7,454 nucleotides of DNA from Panacagrimonas sp. (GTDB lineage: Bacteria > Pseudomonadota > Gammaproteobacteria > Nevskiales > Nevskiaceae). Numbering within the stretch: the first letter of the stretch is position 1; the number at the start of each line of letters is the position of its first letter. This document shows, piece after piece, positions 1 through 6,406 of this stretch. The position numbers were made by a program, and so were the translations under genes. The notes under the pieces are model-generated. The model was not told the origin of the DNA. It saw only the letters and a program-made list of their open reading frames with translations, and made no database searches. The stretch spans positions 1-7,454 of the forward strand of contig JAJFJX010000338.1 of the NCBI GenBank assembly GCA_021773655.1, read 5' to 3'.

Positions 1-1
1 C

Positions 2-2899
2 AACAACGACGTGGCCGTTGCGGCGGTGGCCAACAGCGTGCCTGGCAACGGCGGCGCCATCCACATCAGCGGCGCCAGCAACATCTCCATCACCAACGGC
101 GAATTCAGCGGAAATACCGCGGTGGAAGGCGGCGCGCTGTGGAACGGCGGCGGCGTCATGACCATCACCGGCGGGGAGATCTCCGGCAACACCGCCATCG
201 GCGGCAGTGCCGATGCCGGCGACAACACCGCCCAGGGCGGCGGCGGCATCTTCAGCGAGGTGTCCGGCGGCTCGGTGGTGATCACCGGCACGCTCATCGA
301 CGGCAATGACGCCGGCGTGTTCGATGACAACGGTCCCGTGGCGGGCACCGTCGCCTCCGGCGGCGGCATCTTCATGAACGAAGGCACCACCCTCGAAGCC
401 ACCGACGTCATTCTTCGCAACAATTTCGCCGCCCGTGCCGGCGGCGGCATCGAGGCCCGCGCCGGATCCACCACCACGCTGATCAACGTCACCCTCGGCG
501 GCGACACGCCGGACGACGGCAACTTCGCCAACACCACCGGCGGCGGCGCCGGCGGCAACGGCGGCGGCATGCACATCACGGGCAACGGCAGCGCCACCAT
601 CACCGGCTCCACCGTGCGCAACAACGTGGCGGACACCGAAGGCGGCGGCCTGTGGAACGGCAGCGGCACCATGACGGTGACCGACACCGTGGTGGCCAGC
701 AACGCGGCCAACGGCAATGCCGCCGATGACGGCGGCGGCGGACTGTTCAACAACGGCGGCACCTTGATCGTCGTGGGCGGCGCAGTCACCGCCAACGCGG
801 CGCTGGGCACCTCGGGTTCGGGGGGCGGCATCTTCAACAACGGGGCCACGCTGGACGTCACCGGCACCATGATCGCCAACAACATCTCCAACCGCGCCGG
901 CGGCGGCATCGAGGCACTGGTGGGCGATACCACGCTCACCGACGTCACCTTGCAGAACAACGGCACCGGCGTCGGTACCGGCGCAGTGGCGGCACCCGGC
1001 AACGGTGGCGGCCTGCACATCACCGGCCCCGGCGGCACGGTCACCGTCAACGGCGGTTTGATCGACGGCAACGCCGCGGCCCAGGAAGGCGGCGGCTTGT
1101 GGAATGCCAGCGGCACCATGACCGTGCAAGCCAGTGACTTGGGCGGCACCGTGATCTCCAACAACGTCGCCAGCGGTGATGCTGCGGACGATGGAGGCGG
1201 CGGCATCTTCAACAATGGCGGAACTCTGATCGTTGAAGGCGCCACCATCAACAACAACGCAGCCAATGGCGACTCCGGTTCTGGCGGCGGCGTGATGAAC
1301 CTCAACGGCCCCGTGGTGACGATCACCGACAGCGCCATCAGCAACAATACCGCCTCGCGTGCCGGCGGCGCCTACGAGGACGTGTCCAGCGGCGCGGCCA
1401 CCGTGGTCAGCCTCGACACCGTGACCATGGACAGCAACCTCACCGGCAACACGCCGGGCAACGGCGGCGGCGTGCATATCACCGGCGGGCAGACCGCCAT
1501 GACGATGCTGAACTCCACGGTCTCCAACAACGAGGCGCAGAACGAGGGCGGCGGCCTGTGGGTGTTCGGCGGCTCTACGCTGAACCTGGCCAATTCGACC
1601 GTATTCGGAAACATCACCAACGTGACCGGCGGCGGCGGCGTGTTTCTGCGTCCGGCTTCGACGGTCAACGCCACCAACGTCACCATCGCCGGCAACGCGG
1701 CGACCACCGCCGGCGGCGGCGTGCAGCTTGCAGACGCGACTGCCGTATTCAACGCCACCAACACCATCATCGCGCAGAACAGCGCTGCCACCGACGCGCA
1801 GCTGTCCGGCGTCATCACCGCTGGCGACGACAACCTGGTGGTCGGCGATGCCGGGCTGGCCATGGCGCTGGCCGACAACGGCGGACCGACGCTGACCCTG
1901 GCGCTGTCGGCCGGCAGTGCGGCAGTCGATGCGGGTGATAACGCGGCCTGTGCGGCGGCGCCGATCAACAGCCTCGACCAGCGCGGCCAACCGCGTCCGG
2001 TCGACGGCGATGCCGACGGCAGCATGGACTGCGATATCGGGGCGTTCGAGTTTGCGGGACGGCCGATGGTCGCGCTGGTCGGCAACGGCGACGCCGGCGT
2101 GCTGATCAATGTCAATGCTGGTGACCAGGACGTCGAGGCGCTGGCGTTTTCGCTGACCAACAGCGCCGGCGAGGCCATCACGCTGAACGGCTTCAGCGGC
2201 ACCCTGAGCGGCAGCGGCGACTTTGGCGCCGACGTATTCGGTGCACAGCTGGTGCTGGACGCCAACGGTAATGGCTCGATCGACGCCGGCGAGATGGCCG
2301 TGGCCGGTTCCAACGTGACCCTCGACGGCGCCGGCAAGGGCCTGGGCGGCACCTTCACGGTGACGTTCAGCGCACCGGTGAACTTTGCTGTCGGGCAGAC
2401 GCGCAGCTACATCCTCTCGGTGGACTTCGCGGCCGATCTGGCGGCACTCGACGCTGCACCATCGAGCCTGATGTCGCCCGGCGCCAGCCTGCTGGCAGCC
2501 GGAGGTGGCGGCCTGATACTGCTCGGCATGATCGGCGGACTGAGTTCGCGCCAGCGGTTCATGATGGTCATGGCCGCAGCAGTGCTGAGCCTGGGCCTGG
2601 CCGGCTGCAATGGTGACGACGGCGCCCAGGGTCCCCCGGGGCCTGCCGGCCCTCCGGGTGAACCGGGACCGCAAGGCCCCGCAGGCCCGCAAGGACCAAC
2701 GGGACCGCAGGGCCCGACTGGGCCGCAGGGTCCGCAAGGACCGCAGGGCCCGGCCGGTCCGGGGGGAGCTGGCACTCAGTCCTACCAGTTCCAGCTGACC
2801 GCCATCGACGCCACCGGTGACGACACCGGCGAACAGGTCCTGCCCAGCGGCATGGCCTCGGTGTCCGGCCCGTCTCTGCTGGTGACCGAGCAGCCCTGA
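2..2899 (+). CDS. Large beta-helix surface protein with collagen-like C-terminus (5' partial)
   Basis: The frame is open to the left edge, so the true start and any signal peptide lie outside the window. Residues below are numbered from the GTG codon at 11. Residues 1 to about 640 are Gly/Asn-rich rungs of the type GGGIFNNGGTL and SNNxA, typical of right-handed parallel beta-helix and Pmp-like surface proteins. Residues 656-681 (DQRGQPR to GAFEF), with Cys647 and Cys674 as a possible disulfide, match the end of 'choice-of-anchor Q' proteins. Residues about 685-815 look like a beta-sandwich and contain a calcium-loop-like DANGNGSIDAGE at 750-761. A hydrophobic stretch (about 827-844) and SSRQR follow, then a lipobox LAGC (863-866), about 17 Gly-X-Y triplets (871-921) and a 41-residue tail. 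An extracellular or cell-surface location (adhesion or matrix role) is inferred; no catalytic site is evident. No autotransporter barrel is present. An intrinsic terminator follows 33 bp after the stop. The reading frame is certain, the function is not. Confidence 0.88.
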   Translation, partial: NNDVAVAAVANSVPGNGGAIHISGASNISITNGEFSGNTAVEGGALWNGGGVMTITGGEISGNTAIGGSADAGDNTAQGGGGIFSEVSGGSVVITGTLIDGNDAGVFDDNGPVAGTVASGGGIFMNEGTTLEATDVILRNNFAARAGGGIEARAGSTTTLINVTLGGDTPDDGNFANTTGGGAGGNGGGMHITGNGSATITGSTVRNNVADTEGGGLWNGSGTMTVTDTVVASNAANGNAADDGGGGLFNNGGTLIVVGGAVTANAALGTSGSGGGIFNNGATLDVTGTMIANNISNRAGGGIEALVGDTTLTDVTLQNNGTGVGTGAVAAPGNGGGLHITGPGGTVTVNGGLIDGNAAAQEGGGLWNASGTMTVQASDLGGTVISNNVASGDAADDGGGGIFNNGGTLIVEGATINNNAANGDSGSGGGVMNLNGPVVTITDSAISNNTASRAGGAYEDVSSGAATVVSLDTVTMDSNLTGNTPGNGGGVHITGGQTAMTMLNSTVSNNEAQNEGGGLWVFGGSTLNLANSTVFGNITNVTGGGGVFLRPASTVNATNVTIAGNAATTAGGGVQLADATAVFNATNTIIAQNSAATDAQLSGVITAGDDNLVVGDAGLAMALADNGGPTLTLALSAGSAAVDAGDNAACAAAPINSLDQRGQPRPVDGDADGSMDCDIGAFEFAGRPMVALVGNGDAGVLINVNAGDQDVEALAFSLTNSAGEAITLNGFSGTLSGSGDFGADVFGAQLVLDANGNGSIDAGEMAVAGSNVTLDGAGKGLGGTFTVTFSAPVNFAVGQTRSYILSVDFAADLAALDAAPSSLMSPGASLLAAGGGGLILLGMIGGLSSRQRFMMVMAAAVLSLGLAGCNGDDGAQGPPGPAGPPGEPGPQGPAGPQGPTGPQGPTGPQGPQGPQGPAGPGGAGTQSYQFQLTAIDATGDDTGEQVLPSGMASVSGPSLLVTEQP
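44..1456 (+). repeat. Three tandem five-rung super-repeats in the beta-helix coding region
   Basis: Five recognisable rung types recur in fixed order: GNGGG-HITG, EGGGLWN-SGTMTV, DGGGGIFNNGGTLIV, SGGGIFNNGATLDVTG and RAGGGIEA. The first rung of each unit begins at about 44, 554 and 998, and a fourth, partial unit begins at 1457. The units are therefore about 510, 444 and 459 bp (170, 148 and 153 residues). The fourth has only the first two rung types clearly, then diverges into plainer GGGGVF and AGGGVQ rungs. The pattern implies duplication of whole five-rung blocks, not single rungs. Unit 1 is the most diverged, while units 2 and 3 are close in their middle three rungs. Confidence 0.8.
2528..2608 (+). 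other. Internal lipoprotein-type signal peptide (lipobox LAGC)
   Basis: Starting at the in-frame ATG at 2528, the translation is a textbook lipoprotein signal. The n-region MIGGLSSRQRF has two arginines, the h-region is MMVMAAAVLSLG, and LAGC ends at the cysteine codon 2606-2608. Asn-Gly-Asp-Asp follows, as expected after a lipidated cysteine. Other in-frame ATGs are at 2561, 2564 and 2570. A GGAGG lies at 2501-2505 but is about 22 nt from the 2528 ATG, too far for a standard ribosome site, and no good site precedes the other ATGs. The segment lies inside the long open frame. It could be a relic of a gene fusion, a real internal start giving a collagen-like lipoprotein of about 123 residues, or simply a second membrane segment. 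Confidence 0.5.
2621..2767 (+). repeat. Collagen-like Gly-X-Y repeat
   Basis: About seventeen consecutive Gly-X-Y triplets, dominated by GPQ, GPA, GPT and GPP, follow the LAGC cysteine after only a few residues. Proline occupies the X position in nearly every triplet, and one GEP triplet occurs. Bacterial collagen-like tracts of this kind form trimeric triple helices in surface proteins. At the DNA level the middle is a run of near-identical 9-bp units (such as ggaccgcag), so copy number could change by slippage. The tract has no interrupting residue. Confidence 0.9.
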
Positions 2900-2931
2900 G
2901 AGAACGCGACTCCAGTCGTACCGCAGTAAAG

Positions 2932-2958
2932 AACCCCCGGCTCCGCCGGGGGTTTTTT
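2932..2958 (+). terminator. Rho-independent terminator
   Basis: Perfect 8-bp stem CCCCCGGC (2934-2941) and GCCGGGGG (2945-2952) around a TCC loop, followed by six T (2953-2958). The two A upstream of the stem can pair with the first two T. It sits 33 bp after the stop of the surface-protein gene and should separate that transcript from mutM. Confidence 0.93.
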
Positions 2959-2968
2959 GTGGGGGCAG

Positions 2969-2994
2969 CGAACGGTCCCGGGCGGTTCCGTTCG
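2969..2994 (+). repeat. Imperfect palindrome upstream of mutM
   Basis: CGAACGG (2969-2975) is repeated inverted as CCGTTCG (2988-2994), with three further pairs (CCG/CGG) in the centre and two mismatched positions between. It lies just after the terminator and about 100 bp before the mutM start. It may be an operator or a secondary hairpin; nothing identifies a binding protein. The rest of the 192-bp gap (2900-3091) shows no convincing promoter. Confidence 0.3.
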
Positions 2995-3091
2995 ATCAGA
3001 AATCCGGCGCCCGGTTACCGATGTCGAAGGACGATTCACAAAGCATTGGCAGGACACTGGACGCGCCAGCGCCGGCCGCCGAGCATGCGCA

Positions 3092-3910
3092 ATGCCCGAA
3101 CTCCCCGAAGTCGAAACCGTCCGCCGTGGCATCGAGCCGCATGTCGTCGGCCGTCGCCTGACAGCCGTGCAGGTGCGTGATCGGCGCCTGCGCTGGCCGA
3201 TTCCGGACGATCTCGAAGCGCGCCTGCAGGGACGGCGCATCGATCAGGTGCAACGACGTGCCAAATACCTGCTGCTGCTGCTGGACAATGGCGACCGCCT
3301 GTTGCTGCACCTGGGCATGTCGGGCCGTCTGTGGGTGCTGGACCGGCTCACGCCGACGGTGAAGCACGATCATGTCGATCTCGAACTCGACAGCGGGCAG
3401 TTGCTGCGCTTCCACGATCCGCGCCGCTTCGGCGCCGTGCTGCTGTGGCCAGCCGGGACACCGCCGCACGTGCTGCTGCGCGATCTCGGTCCAGAACCCT
3501 TCGATCCCCGCTTCGATGGCGATTACCTCCATTTGCGTTCGCGCGGGCGCCGGGGCGCGGTCAAGAACTTCATCATGGACGGCGCCATCGTGGTCGGCGC
3601 CGGCAACATCTACGCCGCTGAAGCCCTGTTCCATGCCGGCATCCGGCCGACACGTGCTGCCGGCCGCGTCACGCGTCCCGAATACCGGCGCCTGGCCGAG
3701 GCGATCCGCGTGGTGCTGTCGGAAGCCATCGCGCAGGGCGGCACAACCCTGCGCGACTTCGCCGGCGCCGACGGTGCAGCCGGCTATTTTCAGCAGGACC
3801 TGTACGTCTACGGCCGCGAGAACCTGCCCTGCCGACGCTGCGGCACGCCGGTCAGACGCCTGGTGATCGGACAGCGCTCGAGTTGCTACTGCGCGGTGTG
3901 CCAGCGCTGA
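3092..3910 (+). CDS. mutM: Formamidopyrimidine-DNA glycosylase (MutM/Fpg)
   Basis: This cytoplasmic base-excision repair enzyme removes 8-oxoguanine and Fapy lesions and nicks the abasic site by beta/delta elimination. The 272-residue product matches the family length (about 270). It begins MPELPEVETV, so Met removal exposes the Pro nucleophile next to the catalytic Glu. This fixes the start at 3092 although the frame is open further upstream into the terminator. Other signatures, counting Met as 1, are Lys58 in the AKYLL motif, Met76 in HLGMSGRL, Arg112-Phe113 in DPRRFG (the residues that fill the gap left by the flipped base), and NIYAAE at 172-177. The C-terminal zinc finger is Cys247-X2-Cys250 and Cys267-X2-Cys270. 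An additional Cys265 precedes the third ligand. The start has only a weak GAG-type ribosome site. The gene stands alone, downstream of a terminator and convergent with the phospholipase gene. Confidence 0.98.
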   Translation: MPELPEVETVRRGIEPHVVGRRLTAVQVRDRRLRWPIPDDLEARLQGRRIDQVQRRAKYLLLLLDNGDRLLLHLGMSGRLWVLDRLTPTVKHDHVDLELDSGQLLRFHDPRRFGAVLLWPAGTPPHVLLRDLGPEPFDPRFDGDYLHLRSRGRRGAVKNFIMDGAIVVGAGNIYAAEALFHAGIRPTRAAGRVTRPEYRRLAEAIRVVLSEAIAQGGTTLRDFAGADGAAGYFQQDLYVYGRENLPCRRCGTPVRRLVIGQRSSCYCAVCQR

Positions 3911-3930
3911 ACGGGCTGCGCCCGCTTCAG
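3907..3930. terminator. Possible bidirectional hairpin between convergent genes
   Basis: CTGAA-CGGGC (3907-3916), loop TGC, then GCCCG-C-TTCAG (3920-3930) forms a 10-bp stem with one bulged C. It spans the TGA of mutM (3908-3910) and the TGA of the opposing gene (complement of 3927-3929). It is well placed to stop transcription from both sides, but no T-run follows on either strand, so a standard intrinsic terminator is not certain. Confidence 0.4.
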
Positions 3931-6296
3931 GTGTAGGGGCCGAACAGGCGCGCGAAGGGCTCGGCGGCGGCTGCGTCACAGCCGGTGAAGGCACGCAGCG
4001 CGACACGCTCGCCGAGCTTGCGGTAGGCCTCCCACTGGGCTTCGTCGAAGAACTGATCGCCGGTGGACTGGTAGGGAAAGGCCGGGTGCCGCCGGCGGTA
4101 GGCGTGCAGGTCCGCCGGATCGTCGGCCGCCAGCAGTGGCCGCAGGTAGATCAGCCGCGATGTCGTGTGCGGGTCGTCGGCGTAGCGCACGCATGCGGTG
4201 GCGATGCTGCGCCGCGCGCAGCCCTGCTCATCGGCGGACAGGTCGGCCAGTGACCCCACCGGCGACGGCACGGCGCCCGTATCGAACTCGATTTCGGCGC
4301 GGTAGTCCTGGCGCGCCTTGAGCACCAGCGCCGCAAGGTTGGCGGTCGGTGAATCGGGGCTGGCTTCGGTGTCGATCACCACGATGTAGGGCAGGCGCCG
4401 CCGCAGCAGCTCCAGGGCGCCGGTGTTTTCGAAGTGGCCGCCGTCGGTCAGATACCAGCGGCCGACGTGGGGGCCCCGGAATCGGCCGAGAATCTCGTCG
4501 AACAGATAACTCTGCATCGGCCGATGGTGCCGCCACCCGCCCGTGCCGCGCGTGCCAGTGCCGGTCAGGCGGCCGATGCAGCCGGACTTCCACCAGTAGC
4601 CCAGCCGCAGGTTGGCAAAGCTCAGCAGCAGGCTCTGTGCCCTGCCGCCGTAGGAACCCAGTCCGGTGGCCAGGGCAGCGCCGGAGATGCCTGTCCAGTA
4701 CCCCATCCCGAGCTTCTCGGCGGTGAAGCCCTGATCGCCGAACATGCGGAACACGTCGCCGGCCCGGGCCACCGGCGCCAGCATCCACGACGGCGTGGTC
4801 TGCACGTGCAGCGCATGGTGAGACACCCCGGCCGAGACCCCCGCCGGCCCCAGGGCCAGGCCGATCCCGTTGCGGTCACGCAGCAGGGTCTGGGCGAAGT
4901 CGGTTTCGGTTTCGCTGAGCGTCGAGTTGATCAGGTGCAGCGGGGCTCCGTGCACCGGCGCGGCGCACCAGGCGGCGAGGTCGAGGTCATCATCGCGCAT
5001 GGGTTCGGTGATGGAGGCGGCGCCCCGCCGCTGGCGTTCGACATTTGAGGCGCCGCCGAAACAGCGGGTCAGTCGCTCTGCATAGACCGCGTGATGCGAG
5101 GAGCGATTCAGGAAGTAGACGTAGCGCATCAGCAGCAGTTGCACGGCCAGCAGCACCCCCGGCAGCGCCCAGGGCCAGCCGCGGACAGTTTCGAAAAGCG
5201 CGCCGAAGACGCCGACATCGGCGGGCGTGCCCGGAAGCCCGTGCTTGCCATACAGCAACCACAGGCCCAGCCAGTCGGCCGCCACCAGCACGAGGGTCCA
5301 CAGCAACAGGGCCAGTGGCCACAGCAGCAGCAGCTTGGGCGCCGCGTTCCAGGCTTGACCCAACCACGCGGTGACACGATCACTCGCCAGCAGCCAGCGC
5401 AATGCGGGGGTGCCTGCAATGGCCAGCACGGCGGCAATCAAAGGTGTCTGGCCCCAGGGCTGGTCGTGAACCCGCGCCAGATAACAGGTGCGCGCGACCG
5501 AGTCGATCAGGCACCCACCGGCCAGAATCAGGGTCAGTCGCGCCGCGCCGGCCAGCCACGAGGTCAGCCGGGTCCGCCAGCTTCGGGCCCACAGCACGGC
5601 GCTCTGGTGACTGCTGATCAGGCGATACAGGTCCAGCGGCCAGTACAGCGCGCCCAGCAGCACGGCGACGGCGGCCGACAGCAACGCCGCCGGAATCCAG
5701 GGACTCAGGCCGGAGGCCGGCTTCGGCACCGGCAGATCGAGCGATGCGTACACAACGCCGAGCATTTGGCCGCCCATCGCCAGCAGGGTCGCCAGGCTCA
5801 CCAGCACCGACAGGATCACCACCTGCCAGGTCACCCAGTTGCGCGCGGCGATGGCAAAGAAACGGAACACGTCGGTGCTGCCCCTGGGAGCCAGGAAGCG
5901 ACCGTTCTGACGCAGCCAGTTCACCGGCCACACCCTCTGCCCCGCATGGCGTTCTTCGCGCAGCAGGCCTTCGACCGCCTCCGGGGTCTGCTGCGCCGGA
6001 TACAACCCGCGGCAGAACATTGCGCTCAGGAACAGGCCGGTGTAGCTGCCGCCGGACACCGTGGACAGATAATCGATGCGCCTGAGCAGGCCCAGCCGCG
6101 CCAGCCCCTGCAGCGCGCCCAGGCAGAACGTGGCGCTGCGCAGGCCGCCGCCGGACAGTGAAACGCCGATCTCGGGTGTATCGGCAGCAATCGATGCGGC
6201 GCTGCGTCGCGCCTTGAGGAGAGCGTCCTCGGCCGCCCACAGCCCGGACGGATACTCCGGCCGCGCATTCGGCTGGTTGAGAATCCGGCTACCCAT
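3927..6296 (-). CDS. Membrane-embedded patatin-like phospholipase
   Basis: This is a predicted Ser-Asp dyad lipid acyl hydrolase of 789 residues, much longer than a soluble patatin (about 300). Counting from the ATG at 6296, the N-terminal part has the oxyanion motif SGGGLRS (48-54) and the nucleophile motif STVSGGS (78-84, probable Ser81, with Thr replacing the usual first Gly of GxSxG). The catalytic Asp motif DGG-HFENTG lies far away at about 618. Between them are about six hydrophobic stretches, near 156-178, 200-222, 241-265, 285-304, 321-347 and 375-396, so the protein should be anchored in the inner membrane. The C-terminal FPYQSTGDQFFDEAQ (about 740-754) is, as I recall, a recurring feature of this long family. 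An in-frame GTG at 6329 would add 11 residues and has an AGGG about 10 nt upstream; the ATG has only a G-rich stretch. Substrate is unknown. It is convergent with mutM and divergent from the flavin oxidoreductase gene. Confidence 0.87.
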   Translation of the reverse strand: MGSRILNQPNARPEYPSGLWAAEDALLKARRSAASIAADTPEIGVSLSGGGLRSATFCLGALQGLARLGLLRRIDYLSTVSGGSYTGLFLSAMFCRGLYPAQQTPEAVEGLLREERHAGQRVWPVNWLRQNGRFLAPRGSTDVFRFFAIAARNWVTWQVVILSVLVSLATLLAMGGQMLGVVYASLDLPVPKPASGLSPWIPAALLSAAVAVLLGALYWPLDLYRLISSHQSAVLWARSWRTRLTSWLAGAARLTLILAGGCLIDSVARTCYLARVHDQPWGQTPLIAAVLAIAGTPALRWLLASDRVTAWLGQAWNAAPKLLLLWPLALLLWTLVLVAADWLGLWLLYGKHGLPGTPADVGVFGALFETVRGWPWALPGVLLAVQLLLMRYVYFLNRSSHHAVYAERLTRCFGGASNVERQRRGAASITEPMRDDDLDLAAWCAAPVHGAPLHLINSTLSETETDFAQTLLRDRNGIGLALGPAGVSAGVSHHALHVQTTPSWMLAPVARAGDVFRMFGDQGFTAEKLGMGYWTGISGAALATGLGSYGGRAQSLLLSFANLRLGYWWKSGCIGRLTGTGTRGTGGWRHHRPMQSYLFDEILGRFRGPHVGRWYLTDGGHFENTGALELLRRRLPYIVVIDTEASPDSPTANLAALVLKARQDYRAEIEFDTGAVPSPVGSLADLSADEQGCARRSIATACVRYADDPHTTSRLIYLRPLLAADDPADLHAYRRRHPAFPYQSTGDQFFDEAQWEAYRKLGERVALRAFTGCDAAAAEPFARLFGPYT

Positions 6297-6373
6297 TGCG
6301 CCCCCGGTGGTCGTTCGTCGCCGCAGCACGGTTCCGGGACCCTATCAGCATGTCGGGGACGGAGCGACTGCGG

Positions 6374-6379
6374 CACAAT
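6374..6379 (+). promoter_or_regulatory. Possible -10 element for the flavin oxidoreductase gene
   Basis: CACAAT, preceded by TGCGG, lies 27 bp before the ATG at 6407, in the 110-bp divergent gap 6297-6406. It fits a sigma-70 -10 box loosely, but the sequence 17 bp upstream (TGTCGG) is a poor -35. No clear promoter was found for the opposite gene in the same gap. Confidence 0.22.
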
Positions 6380-6406
6380 CGTCCGGCTCCCATTGCGTTT
6401 GACCCG

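Noticed and set aside
44..1456. Regularly spaced repeats resembling a CRISPR-like or satellite array
   Set aside because: The repeats are imperfect, in frame and explained by protein rungs. There are no conserved repeats with unique spacers.
1372..2358. Long minus-strand open frame (328 codons) inside the surface-protein gene
   Set aside because: It is a Pro/Ser/Ala-rich antisense shadow of the Gly/Asn/Thr-rich repeats in high-GC DNA, with no recognisable domain.
2407..2775. Minus-strand frame with PCGPCGP repeats
   Set aside because: It is the antisense reading of the collagen-coding repeat. The plus-strand Gly-X-Y tract follows a coherent signal and is the real product.
2042..2899. Possible type V autotransporter
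   Set aside because: The C-terminus has no beta-barrel domain or terminal aromatic residue. It ends in a collagen-like tract and a short polar tail.
2957..3091. Upstream in-frame extension of mutM from a TTG in the terminator
   Set aside because: The MPELPEVE N-terminus must start at 3092 because the Pro after Met is the catalytic nucleophile.
5091..6161. Plus-strand open frame of 356 codons opposite the phospholipase gene
   Set aside because: Its translation is a Gln/Arg/His-rich string without domains, while the minus strand has clear patatin motifs over the same bases.
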